The translations under genes were made by a program, and so were the position numbers. The notes below the pieces were generated by a model that ran no database searches, was not told where the DNA came from, and saw only the letters and a list, made by a program, of their open reading frames with translations. Of a DNA stretch of 64,000 nt, positions 52,722-63,861 are shown piece by piece (position 1 is the stretch's first letter; the number at the start of each line of letters is the position of its first letter). This DNA is from Limnohabitans sp. 63ED37-2 (lineage in GTDB: Bacteria; Pseudomonadota; Gammaproteobacteria; Burkholderiales; Burkholderiaceae_C). The DNA is taken from positions 491,501 to 555,500 of the forward strand of contig NZ_CP011774.1 in assembly GCF_001412535.1 (NCBI RefSeq). The letters are read 5' to 3'.

Positions 52722-52834
52722 GACTTGGAGTTCTCAGCCCACTGAAGTTGCACTCAAACACCGTTGAGACCTCTCCAACTGGCCAGAGTCCGGAGGCTGG
52801 GATTGAGTTATTGGTGCATTGAGAAGAGATTTGA

Positions 52835-52850
52835 TTAAGTAATAACTTAA
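52835..52850. promoter_or_regulatory. LysR-type palindrome upstream of the second cbb unit
   Basis: TTAAGT-AATA-ACTTAA is a perfect inverted repeat in an AT-rich stretch, with further pairing of GAGTTA (52805-52810) to TAACTC (52852-52857). It fits a CbbR-like operator and would control the run of Calvin genes from cbbY onward. Confidence 0.5.
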
Positions 52851-52899
52851 TTAACTCATTACCAATATTGAATTGTCCTGAGCTTCGGTCCTTCTTAAA

Positions 52900-52931
52900 G
52901 TGGAGCCCTTCTTTCTCACGAAGGGCTCCAC
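52900..52931 (+). promoter_or_regulatory. hairpin covering the cbbY ribosome binding site
   Basis: GTGGAGCCCTTC (52900-52911) and GAAGGGCTCCAC (52920-52931) form a perfect 12-bp stem with an eight-base loop TTTCTCAC. The ATG of cbbY is at 52934. The only Shine-Dalgarno-like AAGGG is inside the 3' arm, so the site is closed when the hairpin forms. Confidence 0.7.
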
Positions 52932-52933
52932 CC

Positions 52934-53659
52934 ATGCTGCAAGCACTGATTTTTGATGTCGACGGCACCTTGGCCGACACCGAAATGGCCCATTTGGCGG
53001 CGTTCAACCATGCTTTCGCCGAGATGGGGCTGGACTGGCGCTGGGATGTGCCGCTGTACACCCGCTTGTTGGCGGTGTCGGGCGGTAAAGAGCGCATCAA
53101 GGCGTATTGGCAAACGCTGGAGACCCAGCCCAAGGACATCACGGGCGCTGGCATGCAGGAGACCATTGACCATCTGCACGAGATCAAGACCGCCGCTTAC
53201 GAGCAAGCTGTGCAAGACGGTGCAGTACAGATGCGCCCCGGGGTGCTGGCGCTGCTGTCAGCCGCCAGTGCGGCCGGGCTCCAGTTGGCCATCGCCACCA
53301 CCACCTCGCCTGTCAACATTGCGGCCCTGTTGCGCCAGGCCATCGGGCCGGACTGGCAGCTGCACTTTGCGGTGATCGAAGATGCCTCGACCGCGCCGCG
53401 CAAAAAACCCGACCCGATGGTTTACCAGCAAACCCTCTCGCGCTTGGGTTTGGCACCCGAGCATTGCCTGGCGTTTGAAGATTCAGAGAACGGCCTGCGT
53501 GCCGCCATGGCCGCAGGTTTGCCCACGGTCATCACCCCCAACGATTTCACTGCCGAGCACGATTTCAAAGGCGCATTGCGCATCGTCCCCAGCCTGCATG
53601 GCGTGGGGTTGGCGCAATTACGTGAATGGCACCAATCCGCTTTCAAGGCCACTGCATGA
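52934..53659 (+). CDS. cbbY: HAD family phosphatase CbbY-like
   Basis: HAD-superfamily hydrolase of 241 residues. Motif [12 protein letters not shown] gives nucleophile D8 and acid D10. Other motifs are TTTSPVNI (threonine) and [10 protein letters not shown] plus [15 protein letters not shown]. CbbY-type enzymes dephosphorylate xylulose 1,5-bisphosphate, a Rubisco inhibitor. The ATG 52934 is supported by the family N-terminus; the frame is open earlier but passes through a hairpin. Its stop overlaps the start of rpe. Confidence 0.87.
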   Translation: MLQALIFDVDGTLADTEMAHLAAFNHAFAEMGLDWRWDVPLYTRLLAVSGGKERIKAYWQTLETQPKDITGAGMQETIDHLHEIKTAAYEQAVQDGAVQMRPGVLALLSAASAAGLQLAIATTTSPVNIAALLRQAIGPDWQLHFAVIEDASTAPRKKPDPMVYQQTLSRLGLAPEHCLAFEDSENGLRAAMAAGLPTVITPNDFTAEHDFKGALRIVPSLHGVGLAQLREWHQSAFKATA

Positions 53660-54342
53660 GCACCGTCCGCATTGCCCCCTCCATCTTGTCCGCCGACTTT
53701 GCCCGTTTGGGCGAAGAGGTCCGCGCCATTGAAGCCGCTGGCGCGGACTGGGTGCACTTTGATGTGATGGACAACCATTACGTGCCCAACCTGACCATTG
53801 GCCCGCTGGTGTGCGAGGCGATCCGCCCGCATGTCCAGATTCCGATCGATGTGCATTTGATGGTCGAGCCGGTCGATGCCTTGGTGCCTTTGTTTGCCAA
53901 GGCCGGGGCCAACATCATCACCTTTCACCCCGAAGCCAGCCGCCATGTGGACCGCACTTTGCAAATGATCCGTGACCACGGCTGCAAAGCGGGTCTGGTG
54001 TTCAACCCCGCCACGCCGCTGGAGTGGATGGACCATGTGATGGACCGCTTGGACGTGGTCTTGCTCATGAGTGTGAACCCCGGTTTTGGCGGCCAAAAAT
54101 TCATCCCCTCGACCTTGCCCAAGCTGCAAGCGGCCCGCCAGCGCATCAACACCCATGTGGCCCGGGGTGGCCAGAACATCGTGCTGGAGGTTGACGGCGG
54201 CGTGAAGACCGACAACATCGCGCAGATCGTGGCGGCCGGAGCCGACACCTGCGTGGCAGGTAGCGCCGTGTTCGGTGCGCCCGATGCCGACGGCGGCTAC
54301 CGGGGTGTGATGCAAGCCCTTAAGCAAGCCGCTGTGGCTTGA
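53656..54342 (+). CDS. rpe: ribulose-phosphate 3-epimerase
   Basis: Epimerase of 228 residues, interconverting ribulose 5-phosphate and xylulose 5-phosphate. Motifs are [17 protein letters not shown] at the start, [17 protein letters not shown] with the metal-binding residues, [24 protein letters not shown] and [12 protein letters not shown]. Length is normal. The ATG 53656 overlaps the stop of cbbY, so the two are translationally coupled. In this operon it serves both the Calvin cycle (cbbE function) and the pentose phosphate pathway. Confidence 0.96.
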   Translation: MSTVRIAPSILSADFARLGEEVRAIEAAGADWVHFDVMDNHYVPNLTIGPLVCEAIRPHVQIPIDVHLMVEPVDALVPLFAKAGANIITFHPEASRHVDRTLQMIRDHGCKAGLVFNPATPLEWMDHVMDRLDVVLLMSVNPGFGGQKFIPSTLPKLQAARQRINTHVARGGQNIVLEVDGGVKTDNIAQIVAAGADTCVAGSAVFGAPDADGGYRGVMQALKQAAVA

Positions 54343-54392
54343 GTTGAATTCCGAATTCCAGAATTTTTAAAACTTCAGAGAGTGTTGACCCC

Positions 54393-55490
54393 ATGTCCTT
54401 GAGCCCCCGCACCACGCCTACCCTGACCCAGTACCTGATCGAAGAGCGTCGCCGTTTTCCCGATGCCAGTGGTGACTTCAATGCCCTGATTTTGGATGTG
54501 GCCATGGCCTGCAAAGCCATTGCCAAATCGGTCGCCTATGGCGCTTTGGCCGACATGTACGGCAACCACGCAGCCGATGCCGGTGGCAGCATCAACGTGC
54601 AAGGCGAGACTCAGAAAAAGCTGGACGTGGTGAGCAATGAATTGTTCATCCGCATGAACGAGTGGGGCGGCCACTTGGCGGGCATGGCCTCTGAAGAAAT
54701 GGATTTGCCGTATGACATTCCGCCGCAACACCCCCGTGGCAAATACCTGCTGGTGTTTGACCCACTGGACGGCTCCAGCAACATCGACGTGAACGTGTCG
54801 GTGGGCAGCATCTTCAGCGTGCTGCGTGCGCCCGACGCCACCGCCGAGGGTGGGCCATTGACCGAGGCTGATTTCTTCCAACCGGGAACCCGACAGATTG
54901 CTGCCGGTTATGCCTTGTATGGCCCCACCACCATGCTGGTGCTGAGCGTGGGCAATGGTGTGGCTGGTTTCACACTCGACCCGGTGATGGGCGAGTTCAT
55001 GTTGACCCATCCCGAGTTGCGCGTGCCAGAAGACACCCAAGAGTTCGCCATCAACGCCTCCAACAGCCGCTTTTGGGAAGCCCCGGTCAAGCGCTATGTG
55101 GACGAGTGTTTGGCTGGCAAAACTGGCCCGCGTGGCAAGGACTTCAACATGCGCTGGATCGCCTCCATGGTGGCGGAAGCCCATCGCATCTTGATGCGCG
55201 GCGGCGTTTTCATGTACCCCCGTGACACCAAAGATCCGAGCAAGCCCGGCCGCCTGCGCCTGCTTTATGAGGCCAACCCGGTCGGCTTCATCATGGAGCA
55301 AGCCGGAGGCCGCGCCAGCACGGGACAAGTCCCCATGTTGAGTGTGCAGCCCACCAGCTTGCACCAGCGCATTGGCCTGGTGTTTGGCTCCAAAAACGAG
55401 GTCGAGCGCATTGAGCGTTACCACGCCGAGCCGCCCAAGCAAGACAGCTTTGCCCCGCTGTTTGGCGAGCGCAGCCTTTTCCGCGACTGA
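54393..55490 (+). CDS. cbbF: fructose-1,6-bisphosphatase class I
   Basis: Class I FBPase of 365 residues, removing the C1 phosphate of fructose 1,6-bisphosphate and, in the Calvin cycle, probably also of sedoheptulose 1,7-bisphosphate. The metal and phosphate motif is [25 protein letters not shown]. Other conserved parts are [16 protein letters not shown] and [29 protein letters not shown] precedes the ATG. It sits between the epimerase and phosphoribulokinase genes. Confidence 0.96.
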   Translation: MSLSPRTTPTLTQYLIEERRRFPDASGDFNALILDVAMACKAIAKSVAYGALADMYGNHAADAGGSINVQGETQKKLDVVSNELFIRMNEWGGHLAGMASEEMDLPYDIPPQHPRGKYLLVFDPLDGSSNIDVNVSVGSIFSVLRAPDATAEGGPLTEADFFQPGTRQIAAGYALYGPTTMLVLSVGNGVAGFTLDPVMGEFMLTHPELRVPEDTQEFAINASNSRFWEAPVKRYVDECLAGKTGPRGKDFNMRWIASMVAEAHRILMRGGVFMYPRDTKDPSKPGRLRLLYEANPVGFIMEQAGGRASTGQVPMLSVQPTSLHQRIGLVFGSKNEVERIERYHAEPPKQDSFAPLFGERSLFRD

Positions 55491-55532
55491 GCCCGATTTC
55501 AAAACGCTTGAAAAAACAACAAGGAGATTCCC

Positions 55533-56417
55533 ATGTCTGAACGCCACCCCATCATCGCCATCACCGGTTCTTCGGGCGCAGGCACCTCGACGGTGACACG
55601 CACGTTTTCCAACATCTTTCGCCGCGAAGGCGTGAAAGCGGCCATCATCGAAGGCGACAGCTTCCACCGCTATGACCGCAAAGAGATGAAGCAACGTGGC
55701 GCTGAAGCTGAAAAAGATGGCAACAAACATTTCAGCCACTTCAGTGCCGAGAACAACCTGTTTGGAGACATTGAAAACCTGTTTCGCACCTACGGTGCCA
55801 CAGGCCAAGGCAAGTCACGCAAGTACCTGCACAACGCCGAAGAAGCTGCGCCTTACCAACAAGACCCCGGCACGTTCACACCTTGGGAAGACCTGCCGAA
55901 CGACACCGACATGCTGTTTTACGAAGGTTTGCACGGCGCCGTGGTCACGCCCGAGCACAACATCGCGCAGCATCCCGATTTGCGTGTGGGCGTGGTGCCC
56001 GTCATCAACCTGGAATGGATTCAGAAACTCTGGCGCGACAAGCATCAGCGCGGCTACAGCACCGAAGCGGTGACCGACACCATCTTGCGCCGCATGCCCG
56101 ACTATGTGAACTACATCGTGCCGCAGTTTGAGCACACACATGTCAACTTCCAGCGTGTGCCCTTGGTCGACACCTCCAACCCCTTCATCTCGCGTGACAT
56201 TCCGTCGGCCGATGAAAGCGTGGTGGTGATCCGTTTTGCCAACCCCAAAGGCATCGACTTTCCCTACTTGCTCAACATGATCAACGACTCCTGGATGAGC
56301 CGTGCCAACACCATCGTGGTGCCCGGCGGCAAGATGGAAATTGCCATGCAACTCATCTTCACACCGTTCGTGTGGCGAATGATGGAGCGCCGCAAACGCG
56401 CTCTGGGCCAGGCTTGA
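55533..56417 (+). CDS. cbbP: phosphoribulokinase
   Basis: Phosphoribulokinase of 294 residues, the bacterial octameric type, forming ribulose 1,5-bisphosphate. The P-loop [13 protein letters not shown] lies at residues 10-22, with [14 protein letters not shown] after it and the acidic [12 protein letters not shown] segment. An AAGGAG site precedes ATG 55533. It is the Calvin-cycle-specific enzyme of the operon and starts 42 bases after the FBPase gene. Confidence 0.97.
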   Translation: MSERHPIIAITGSSGAGTSTVTRTFSNIFRREGVKAAIIEGDSFHRYDRKEMKQRGAEAEKDGNKHFSHFSAENNLFGDIENLFRTYGATGQGKSRKYLHNAEEAAPYQQDPGTFTPWEDLPNDTDMLFYEGLHGAVVTPEHNIAQHPDLRVGVVPVINLEWIQKLWRDKHQRGYSTEAVTDTILRRMPDYVNYIVPQFEHTHVNFQRVPLVDTSNPFISRDIPSADESVVVIRFANPKGIDFPYLLNMINDSWMSRANTIVVPGGKMEIAMQLIFTPFVWRMMERRKRALGQA

Positions 56418-56434
56418 AGCGGGGCAAAAGCACC

Positions 56435-58531
56435 ATGAACACCGCTGTAAATCACCCCACCCCCGAGATGGCCCGCCGCATGGCCAACGCCGTGCGCATG
56501 CTGGCCGTGGACGCCGTTGAAGCGGCCAAGTCGGGCCACCCCGGTGCCCCCATGGGCATGGCCGACATCTCCGAAGTCCTGTGGAACCGGCATCTGAAAC
56601 ACAACCCACTCAACCCGCAGTGGGCTGACCGTGACCGTTTTGTGTTGTCTAACGGCCACGGCTCGATGCTGATTTATGCCTTGCTGCACCTGACAGGCTA
56701 CGACCTGGCACTGGACGAGCTGAAAAAGTTCCGCCAACTGCACAGCAAAACCCCTGGCCACCCAGAAGTGGACATCACGCCTGGCGTGGAAACCACCACG
56801 GGCCCCTTGGGTCAGGGCATTACCAACGCCGTGGGCATGGCACTGGCCGAAAAAATGTTGGCCGATGAATTCAATCGCGAGGAAGACGGTCAGCGCCTGG
56901 ACATCGTGGACCACATGACCTATGTGTTTTTGGGTGATGGCTGCCTGATGGAGGGCATCAGCCACGAGGCCTGTTCGCTGGCGGGTACATTGCGCCTGTC
57001 CAAACTGGTGGCGCTGTACGACGACAACGGCATCTCGATCGATGGCCATGTGGAAGGTTGGTTCACCGACGACACGCCCAAGCGCTTTGAAGCCTATGGC
57101 TGGAATGTGATCGCCAAGGTGGATGGCCACGACCCGCAAGCGGTCAACGCCGCCATCGAGGCGGCCAAGGCGCAAGCCCACAGCCCCAATGGCAAGCCCA
57201 CGCTGATCTGCTGCCAAACTGTGATCGGTATGGGCTCACCCAACAAAGCGGGCACCCACGATGTGCATGGCGCAGCGCTGGGCGCTGCCGAAGTGGCCGC
57301 CACCCGCGAAGCGCTGAACTGGCCTTATGCGCCCTTTGAGGTGCCTGCCGATGTGGCCACTGCTTGGGATGCCCGCGCCAGTGGCACACGCGCCGAAAGC
57401 CAATGGCGGGAGCGCTTTGCAAGCTATGAAAGCCGCTACCCGGAAGAGGCGGCTGAATTTGAGCGTCGCATGAAAGGCGACTTGGCTGAAACCTACGTCC
57501 AGGGTCTGGAAAAAGCCTTGGCCGCCATCGCCGCTAAACCCGATGCCGTGGCCACCCGCAAGGCCAGCCAAAATGCGCTGGATGTGTTGGCTCCCTTGTT
57601 GCCCGAGTTTTTTGGCGGCAGCGCTGACCTGACGGGCTCCAACCTGACCAACTTCAAGACCTGCACCAAAGCTGGCCGCGACACCTGGGGTAACCACCTC
57701 TCTTATGGCGTGCGCGAGTTTGGCATGGCCGCCATCATGAACGGCATGGCGCTGCATGGGGGTTACATCCCTTACGGTGGCACTTTCCTCACGTTCTCGG
57801 ACTATTCACGCAATGCCATTCGCATGGCAGCGCTCATGAAAAAGCGCGTGATCCACGTCTTCACGCACGACTCGATTGGTCTGGGCGAAGACGGCCCCAC
57901 GCACCAAAGCGTGGAGCATGTGCCCAGTTTGCGCATCATCCCGGGGCTGGATGTGTGGCGGCCCGCCGATGGCTTGGAAACCGCCGTGGCCTGGGCCTGT
58001 GCGGTGGAGCGCCTCGACGGCCCAAGCGCGTTGGCGCTGTCACGCCAGAACTTGCCACAACTGTTGACCGACGCCGCCGATGCGGCCAAGGTGCGCCAGG
58101 GGGGCTACATCCTGAGCGACATGCCGGGCGCCCAAGCCATCATCGTGGCCACAGGGTCCGAGACCTCTTTGGCCATGAAAGCGCAAGCCGAACTGGCCAC
58201 CCAAGGCGTGGCCACAAGGGTGGTGTCCATGCCCTGCACCAATGTGTTTGACCGTCAAAGTGAAGCGTACCAAGACATGGTCTTGCCGCTGGGCTTACCC
58301 ACCGTGGCCGTGGAAGCGGCACACCCCGATTTTTGGCGCAAATACGTGGGACGCACCGGCATGGTGATTGGTATGAACAGCTTTGGTGAGTCAGCACCAG
58401 CCCCGGCTTTGTACGCGCACTTTGGCATCACCACCGAGCGTGTGTGTGAAGCGGTGCGCACCTTGGTGCATCGTCACACCCACCGCCAGGCTCAAGTCCT
58501 GCCCGAGCACATCGTGCCCTCAGACAACTGA
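56435..58531 (+). CDS. cbbT: transketolase
   Basis: Transketolase of 698 residues with thiamine diphosphate. Motifs are [20 protein letters not shown], the TPP/Mg segment [18 protein letters not shown] and the pyrimidine-domain run [24 protein letters not shown] plus [11 protein letters not shown]. The C-terminal domain has [14 protein letters not shown] MPCTNVF. ATG 56435 is preceded by GCGGGGCAAAAGC; an upstream in-frame ATG lies within prk. It moves two-carbon units in the regeneration phase. Confidence 0.96.
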   Translation: MNTAVNHPTPEMARRMANAVRMLAVDAVEAAKSGHPGAPMGMADISEVLWNRHLKHNPLNPQWADRDRFVLSNGHGSMLIYALLHLTGYDLALDELKKFRQLHSKTPGHPEVDITPGVETTTGPLGQGITNAVGMALAEKMLADEFNREEDGQRLDIVDHMTYVFLGDGCLMEGISHEACSLAGTLRLSKLVALYDDNGISIDGHVEGWFTDDTPKRFEAYGWNVIAKVDGHDPQAVNAAIEAAKAQAHSPNGKPTLICCQTVIGMGSPNKAGTHDVHGAALGAAEVAATREALNWPYAPFEVPADVATAWDARASGTRAESQWRERFASYESRYPEEAAEFERRMKGDLAETYVQGLEKALAAIAAKPDAVATRKASQNALDVLAPLLPEFFGGSADLTGSNLTNFKTCTKAGRDTWGNHLSYGVREFGMAAIMNGMALHGGYIPYGGTFLTFSDYSRNAIRMAALMKKRVIHVFTHDSIGLGEDGPTHQSVEHVPSLRIIPGLDVWRPADGLETAVAWACAVERLDGPSALALSRQNLPQLLTDAADAAKVRQGGYILSDMPGAQAIIVATGSETSLAMKAQAELATQGVATRVVSMPCTNVFDRQSEAYQDMVLPLGLPTVAVEAAHPDFWRKYVGRTGMVIGMNSFGESAPAPALYAHFGITTERVCEAVRTLVHRHTHRQAQVLPEHIVPSDN

Positions 58532-58560
58532 GTTGTGACCACGTTGCAATGAGAGAAGAT

Positions 58561-59226
58561 ATGTCAACACCACAAGCCTATTTTTTTGACCTCGACGGCA
58601 CCTTGGTCGAAACCGCGCCTGAAATCGCCGATGCGGTGAACGACACCTTGCGCTATTTCGATTGGCCCGAGGTGTCGCAGCAACAAGTCAACGACTGGAT
58701 CGGTCACGGCACCAAAGAGCTGCTGATTCAGGCGCTGGCCAGTGTCACCCAGACCCCGGTGGCCGCAGTGCGGCAAGGGACTGACCTGAAGCAGGCGCTG
58801 CCGATTTTTGACCGTTACTACCAAGACCGTTGCGGCACACGCAGCAATTTGTACCCCCAGGTGCGCGAAGTGCTCGCGGCGCTGCGTGCACGTGGCTGCA
58901 AACTGGCGGTGGTGACCAACAAGGAAGGCCGTTACACCGACACCGTGCTGCGCGTGCACGGGCTTCACGAGGCCTTTGACGTGGTGGTCAGCGGCGACAC
59001 CTTTCCAGTCAAAAAACCCGATCCCACCAGCGTGGTGGACTGCTTGAAGCGTTGGAACCTGAAGGCCACCCAAGCACTGTTTGTGGGGGATTCATCGATC
59101 GACGCAGCCACCGCCCGCAACGCAGGTGTGCCGGTCTGGTTGCTGCCTTATGGCTACAACATGGGCGAGTCGGTGCACGCCTGTGCGCCGGACCGCGTGA
59201 TCGAGGATTTTTCGGCGTTGCTGTAA
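58561..59226 (+). CDS. cbbZ: phosphoglycolate phosphatase
   Basis: HAD phosphatase of 221 residues. Motif I FFDLDGTLVETAPEI holds D10 and D12; motif II is VVTNKEG; motif III/IV includes KKPDPTSVVDCL and FVGDSSIDAATARNAG. It hydrolyses 2-phosphoglycolate formed by Rubisco oxygenation, as expected for CbbZ/Gph in a cbb operon. Start ATG 58561 follows GAGAGAAG; an earlier ATG at 58549 would add four residues. Confidence 0.93.
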   Translation: MSTPQAYFFDLDGTLVETAPEIADAVNDTLRYFDWPEVSQQQVNDWIGHGTKELLIQALASVTQTPVAAVRQGTDLKQALPIFDRYYQDRCGTRSNLYPQVREVLAALRARGCKLAVVTNKEGRYTDTVLRVHGLHEAFDVVVSGDTFPVKKPDPTSVVDCLKRWNLKATQALFVGDSSIDAATARNAGVPVWLLPYGYNMGESVHACAPDRVIEDFSALL

Positions 59227-59283
59227 GTGGGCTTGTGCCACACGCATCAAAAATTCACTGTTTGAAGAATGAAAGAGACTGAC

Positions 59284-60300
59284 ATGAGCACAAAAATTGG
59301 TATCAACGGATTTGGCCGCATTGGCCGCATGGTGTTCCGCGCGGCGGTTCAAAATTTTGATGACGTCGAGATCGTCGCCATCAATGACTTGCTGGAGCCC
59401 GAGTACCTGGCCTACATGCTGCAATACGACAGCGTGCATGGCCGCTTTGAGGGTACCGTGGTGGTGGAGGGCAGCACCCTGATCGTCAACGGCCGCCCCA
59501 TTCGCCTCACGCAAGAGCGCGATCCGGCCAACCTGAAGTGGAACGAAGTGGGTGCAGAGGTGGTGATCGAAGCCACAGGCTTGTTCCTCGACAAAGAAGG
59601 TGCGGGCAAGCACCTGGCAGCAGGCGCCCAAAAGGTGGTGATTTCGGCCCCGTCAAAAGACGACACGCCCATGTTTGTGTTTGGTGTGAACCACGCCAGC
59701 TATGCGGGCCAAGCCATCATCAGCAATGCCAGCTGCACCACCAACGCATTGGCCCCTTTGGCCAAGGTGCTCAACGACAAATGGGGCATCCGGCGCGGCC
59801 TGATGACCACCGTGCACGCAGCCACCGCCACCCAAAAAACCGTGGACGGCCCGAGCAACAAGGACTGGCGCGGCGGGCGCGGCATTCTGGAAAACATCAT
59901 CCCCAGCAGCACGGGCGCAGCCAAGGCCGTGGGGGTGGTGATTCCAGAAATCAAGGGCAAGCTCACGGGCGTGTCGGTGCGGGTGCCCACCAGCGATGTG
60001 TCGCTGGTCGACTTGACGGTGGAGTTGGCTACGCCCGCCACCTATGCCGAGATTTGCGCCGAAATGAAGGCGCAAAGCCAAGGGGCTTTGAAGCGCGTGT
60101 TGGGTTACACCGAAGCCAAAGTGGTGTCGACTGATTTCCGGGGTGAGGTGTGCACCAGTGTGTTCGATGCCGAAGCGGGCATGGCGCTCGACAGCACCTT
60201 TGTGAAGCTGATGGCCTGGTACGACAACGAATGGGGTTACTCCAACAAGTGCCTGGAAATGGCCCGTGTGGTGTCCGGCCAAGCAGGAGGTGCGCGATGA
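59284..60300 (+). CDS. cbbG: glyceraldehyde-3-phosphate dehydrogenase
   Basis: GAPDH of 338 residues. The Rossmann start [17 protein letters not shown] and the INDL at 33-36 (D35) indicate NAD preference. The catalytic cysteine C151 lies in [19 protein letters not shown], and the S-loop has [22 protein letters not shown] 59284 follows GAAAGAG-type bases; an upstream ATG at 59269 adds five residues. It overlaps pgk by four bases and gives triose phosphates in the Calvin cycle. Confidence 0.96.
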   Translation: MSTKIGINGFGRIGRMVFRAAVQNFDDVEIVAINDLLEPEYLAYMLQYDSVHGRFEGTVVVEGSTLIVNGRPIRLTQERDPANLKWNEVGAEVVIEATGLFLDKEGAGKHLAAGAQKVVISAPSKDDTPMFVFGVNHASYAGQAIISNASCTTNALAPLAKVLNDKWGIRRGLMTTVHAATATQKTVDGPSNKDWRGGRGILENIIPSSTGAAKAVGVVIPEIKGKLTGVSVRVPTSDVSLVDLTVELATPATYAEICAEMKAQSQGALKRVLGYTEAKVVSTDFRGEVCTSVFDAEAGMALDSTFVKLMAWYDNEWGYSNKCLEMARVVSGQAGGAR

Positions 60301-61493
60301 AAGTCTTGCGCTTTGCCGATGTGGCGAAAAGCGGTTTTGCCGAAAACCGCCGCGTGTTCATCCGCGCCGACCTGAACGTGCCACAAGCCGATGACGGCAG
60401 CATCACCGAAGACACCCGTATCCGCGCCAGCGTGCCTTGCATCCAAATGGCATTAGACGCCGGAGCGGCGGTGATGGTGACCAGTCATTTGGGCCGCCCG
60501 ACCGAGGGCGAGTTCAAACCCGAAGACTCGCTGGCCCCCGTGGCCAAGCGCTTGGGTGAGTTGCTCGGCCGTGAAGTTCCGCTGGTCGCCAACTGGGTGG
60601 ACGGTGTCTCTGTTGCCCCCGGCCAAGTGGTGCTGCTCGAGAACTGCCGCGTCAACAAAGGCGAGAAGAAAAACAACGAAGCGCTGGCCCGCCAAATGGC
60701 GCAGCTGTGCGACATCTATGTGAACGACGCCTTTGGCACGGCCCACCGCGCCGAAGGCACCACCTACGGCATCGCCCAATTCGCGCCGATTGCGTGCGCA
60801 GGCCCTTTGCTGGCCGCCGAGATCGACGCGATTGGCAAGGCCCTGGCCAACCCGAAGCGCCCACTGGCGGCCATTGTGGCGGGCAGTAAAGTCAGCACCA
60901 AGCTGACCATCTTGAAGAGCCTGTCGCAAAACGTGGACAAGCTCATCGTGGGCGGCGGCATTGCCAATACCTTCATGCTGGCAGCGGGTCTGAAGATCGG
61001 TAAGAGCCTGGCCGAAGCGGATTTGGTGGGTGAGGCCAAAGCGGTGATCGAGGCCATGAAGGCCCGAGGTGCCGAAGTGCCGATCCCAACCGATGTGGTG
61101 GTGGCCAAGACCTTCGCAGCCGACGCGGTGGCCACGGTGAAAAAAGCCACCGAGGTGGCCGACGATGACATGATTTTGGATATCGGCCCCGAGACCGCCG
61201 CCAAACTGGCCGCGCAGCTCAAGCAGGCGGGCACCATCGTCTGGAACGGCCCGGTGGGCGTCTTCGAGTTTGCGGCCTTCGAAAACGGCACCAAGGTCAT
61301 CGCCCAGGCGATTGCCGCGTCGAGTGCCTTCAGCATCGCGGGCGGTGGCGACACGCTGGCTGCCATTGCCAAATATGGCATCGAGCAACAGGTGGGCTAC
61401 ATCTCGACCGGCGGTGGCGCGTTCCTGGAAATTCTGGAAGGCAAGACATTGCCTGCCATTGAAATTTTGAGCCGTCGCGCTGCGGCGGAATGA
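60297..61493 (+). CDS. pgk: phosphoglycerate kinase
   Basis: Phosphoglycerate kinase of 398 residues. The N-terminal 3-phosphoglycerate site shows [29 protein letters not shown] and [10 protein letters not shown]. The C-terminal nucleotide domain has [30 protein letters not shown] and [12 protein letters not shown] 60297 overlaps the GAPDH stop; AGGAGG lies ahead of it. The frame is open further upstream within GAPDH by chance. Serves the Calvin cycle (cbbK) and glycolysis. Confidence 0.97.
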   Translation: MKVLRFADVAKSGFAENRRVFIRADLNVPQADDGSITEDTRIRASVPCIQMALDAGAAVMVTSHLGRPTEGEFKPEDSLAPVAKRLGELLGREVPLVANWVDGVSVAPGQVVLLENCRVNKGEKKNNEALARQMAQLCDIYVNDAFGTAHRAEGTTYGIAQFAPIACAGPLLAAEIDAIGKALANPKRPLAAIVAGSKVSTKLTILKSLSQNVDKLIVGGGIANTFMLAAGLKIGKSLAEADLVGEAKAVIEAMKARGAEVPIPTDVVVAKTFAADAVATVKKATEVADDDMILDIGPETAAKLAAQLKQAGTIVWNGPVGVFEFAAFENGTKVIAQAIAASSAFSIAGGGDTLAAIAKYGIEQQVGYISTGGGAFLEILEGKTLPAIEILSRRAAAE

Positions 61494-61529
61494 CCTTTTT
61501 TAACTTTTTAATTTTTCAAGGAGCCCCTC

Positions 61530-62570
61530 ATGGCATTGGTTTCATTGCGCCAGGTCCTCGACCATGCGGCCGAGTTTGGTTACGGCATTCCCGCTTTCAA
61601 CGTCAACAACCTCGAACAAGTACAGGCCATCATGGAAGCGGCGCAAGCCACGGGCAGCCCGGTCATCTTGCAGGCATCTGCAGGGGCCCGCAAGTACGCA
61701 GGTGAGGCCTATCTGCGCCACATGGTGTTGGCCGCCATCGAGACGCACCCTGACATTCCAGTGGTCTTGCACCAAGACCACGGCGCCACGCCCGCGCAGT
61801 GCCAGCAGTCCATCCGCTCGGGCTTTTCGAGCGTGATGATGGACGGCTCGCTCATGGCCGACGCCAAAACGCCTGCCAGCTATGAGTACAACGTGAGCGT
61901 GACGCAAAAGGTCTGCGAGATGGCCCACGCGGTGGGCGTGTCGGTCGAGGGTGAATTGGGATGCCTCGGCTCACTGGAGACTGGCGAAGCGGGCGAGGAA
62001 GACGGTGTGGGTGCCGAAGGCAAACTCAGCCATGATCAGATGCTGACCGACCCCGTGCAGGCCAAGGACTTTGTGGCCCAAACCGGTGTGGACGCGCTGG
62101 CCATTGCCATTGGCACCAGTCACGGTGCCTACAAGTTCACCCGTCCGCCCACAGGCGACATCTTGGCCATGGACCGCATTGCCGCCATCCATGCCGCCAT
62201 TCCCAACACGCATTTGGTGATGCACGGCAGCTCCAGCGTGCCGCAAGAGTGGTTGCAGATCATTCGCCAATACGGCGGCGACATCAAGGAAACCTATGGC
62301 GTGCCGGTCGAAGAAATCGTGCGTGGCATCCAAAGCGGTGTGCGCAAGGTCAACATCGACACCGACATCCGCTTGGCCATGACCGGTGCCATGCGCCAGG
62401 TGTTTGCGCAGCAGCCCTCGGAGTTCGATCCTCGCAAAGCCTTGGCGGCTGCCAAAAAGGCGGCAGCGGGCATTGTCAAGGCGCGTTTTGAGGCTTTTGG
62501 TTGCGCCGGTCAAGCCCAAAAAATCCGCCCTGTCAGCCTCGACGCCATGGCCGCGCGTTACACGAATTGA
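61530..62570 (+). CDS. fba: fructose-bisphosphate aldolase class II
   Basis: Class II zinc aldolase of 346 residues. [10 protein letters not shown] is followed by the metal-site [16 protein letters not shown] with D83 and H84, [22 protein letters not shown] [26 protein letters not shown] and [22 protein letters not shown] precedes the ATG. In the Calvin cycle (CbbA) it condenses triose phosphates and also sedoheptulose 1,7-bisphosphate. It is the last gene of the operon. Confidence 0.96.
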   Translation: MALVSLRQVLDHAAEFGYGIPAFNVNNLEQVQAIMEAAQATGSPVILQASAGARKYAGEAYLRHMVLAAIETHPDIPVVLHQDHGATPAQCQQSIRSGFSSVMMDGSLMADAKTPASYEYNVSVTQKVCEMAHAVGVSVEGELGCLGSLETGEAGEEDGVGAEGKLSHDQMLTDPVQAKDFVAQTGVDALAIAIGTSHGAYKFTRPPTGDILAMDRIAAIHAAIPNTHLVMHGSSSVPQEWLQIIRQYGGDIKETYGVPVEEIVRGIQSGVRKVNIDTDIRLAMTGAMRQVFAQQPSEFDPRKALAAAKKAAAGIVKARFEAFGCAGQAQKIRPVSLDAMAARYTN

Positions 62571-62623
62571 GGCAGATCAAAGCCTATGAAGTGATTTCTT
62601 TTATGGTTGAGGCATTGTGGTTT

Positions 62624-62648
62624 AGGGTGTGTTTGGTACACACACCCT
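62624..62648 (+). other. upstream hairpin in front of the cbb operon terminator
   Basis: AGGGTGTGT (62624-62632) pairs with ACACACCCT (62640-62648) around a seven-base loop. No T run directly follows. It lies five bases before the main terminator and could stabilise the 3' end. Confidence 0.6.
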
Positions 62649-62652
62649 GATT

Positions 62653-62683
62653 GGGGGCTCTCTCACAGGAGCCCCCTTTTTTT
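62653..62683 (+). terminator. rho-independent terminator of the cbb operon
   Basis: GGGGGCTC (62653-62660) pairs with GAGCCCCC (62669-62676) around an eight-base loop, followed by seven T. It ends the cbbY-fba run. Confidence 0.9.
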
Positions 62684-62711
62684 CAACCTCCTCAACGCCG
62701 CCAGTTGCAAG

Positions 62712-63335
62712 TCAACCTAGGCGCTTGCGTGCCGTCAGGCCCAGCAAGCCCGACATGCCTTGGTGTCCCGTGCCTTCGTTGATCTCAGCCTCGTAAGTTC
62801 GCAGGTCCAGGATGTCCAGCTCGCCAAAGGCGTCCAGCATCAGGGCCTCGTCGTACAGATGCGCCAACTTGCCGGGGCCGCCTGTGTTGAAGTCCAGTTG
62901 ACGCGGTGTGTAGCCCTGGATGATCAGGGTGCCGCCGGGCTTGAGGCTGTCCAGCATGCGAGCAAACAGGGTGCCGCGCTCCTCGGGTGTGGCGAACTGA
63001 AAAAAGATGCCCACCACGTTGTCGTAATGTGCAGGACGCCAGTCAAACGACTGCCAATCGCTGTGCACCCAATTCACCGCCACTTGGCGGCTTTGCGCCA
63101 AGGCCCGAGCTTTGTGGAGGGCGTTGTCCGAAAAATCAAAGGCATCAACCTGCAGGCCTTGCTGGGCCAGCCACACGCCGTTGCGGCCTTCGCCATCGGC
63201 CACGGCCAGCGCGGTGCCTGGCACCAAATGGGCCGCTTGTGATTTCAAATAGGCGTTGGGCGCTTCACCAAACACATAGTGCTCGGCGGCAAAGCGTTGG
63301 TTCCAGGTTTGTTGGGGGTTGTTGAATGTGCTCAT
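62712..63335 (-). CDS. SAM-dependent class I methyltransferase
   Basis: Methyltransferase of 207 residues with the SAM motif ALAVADGEGRNGVWLAQQGLQVDAFDFSDNALHKAR, then the acidic residue strand and HYDNVVGIFFQFATPEER, and SLKPGGTLIIQGYTP. It resembles TehB/thiopurine-type methyltransferases. The substrate is not known; tellurite or thiol methylation is a possibility only. It is convergent with the cbb operon and 34 bases downstream of the Rrf2-like gene. Confidence 0.83.
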   Translation of the reverse strand: MSTFNNPQQTWNQRFAAEHYVFGEAPNAYLKSQAAHLVPGTALAVADGEGRNGVWLAQQGLQVDAFDFSDNALHKARALAQSRQVAVNWVHSDWQSFDWRPAHYDNVVGIFFQFATPEERGTLFARMLDSLKPGGTLIIQGYTPRQLDFNTGGPGKLAHLYDEALMLDAFGELDILDLRTYEAEINEGTGHQGMSGLLGLTARKRLG

Positions 63336-63369
63336 GGTCGTTTCCTTGCAGGTGCAAGGCTAGCAGAGC

Positions 63370-63861
63370 CTAGAGCGCCATGTGCAACTGAAAGACCGAG
63401 TTGGGGGCCTTGGGCACCATGGGCGCGGCCAAAGGCTTGAACTTGAAACGGTTGACGACCGGTGTTTCAACCATCTGTGGTAGCGCTTGTGGGGTCACAA
63501 AATCGGACAAGGTCGACTGACTCAGGGTGTCAATGATCACCCGCTCAAGGCCCCACTCGTAGTCGGATGCTTCGATGGGCTGGTCTTCGCTGCCTTGCTG
63601 AGCCAAGGTGGGCTCAAACACCGCCGCAATGTCCCACATCGAAATCAGGGCCAAGTCGCCCCGGATTTCATAACCGCCACCCGGGCCTTTGCGGGCGGAC
63701 ACGATGTGTTGGTCTTTGAGCGGTTTGAGGATGCTCTCCAAGTTAGAGACCGACAGCTGCAGCCGCTGCGACAGCTCGGTGGTGGAGACCCTGCCCAAGT
63801 TTTGATGCGCGGCGATGATGACGCACACATCCATGGCGTTGATGGTTTTGTTCGAAATCAT
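63370..63861 (-). CDS. Rrf2 family transcriptional regulator
   Basis: Rrf2-type regulator of about 163 residues from ATG 63861, which follows GGGGG; a TTG at 63897 would extend it. The winged helix reads VCVIIAAHQNLGRVSTTELSQRLQLSVSNLESILKPLKDQHIVSARKGPGGGYEIR. The three-cysteine Fe-S cluster set of IscR and NsrR is absent: the only cysteine is in MDVCVII. It therefore probably senses something other than an Fe-S cluster. It is in the same direction as the methyltransferase and may control it. Confidence 0.85.
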   Translation of the reverse strand: MISNKTINAMDVCVIIAAHQNLGRVSTTELSQRLQLSVSNLESILKPLKDQHIVSARKGPGGGYEIRGDLALISMWDIAAVFEPTLAQQGSEDQPIEASDYEWGLERVIIDTLSQSTLSDFVTPQALPQMVETPVVNRFKFKPLAAPMVPKAPNSVFQLHMAL

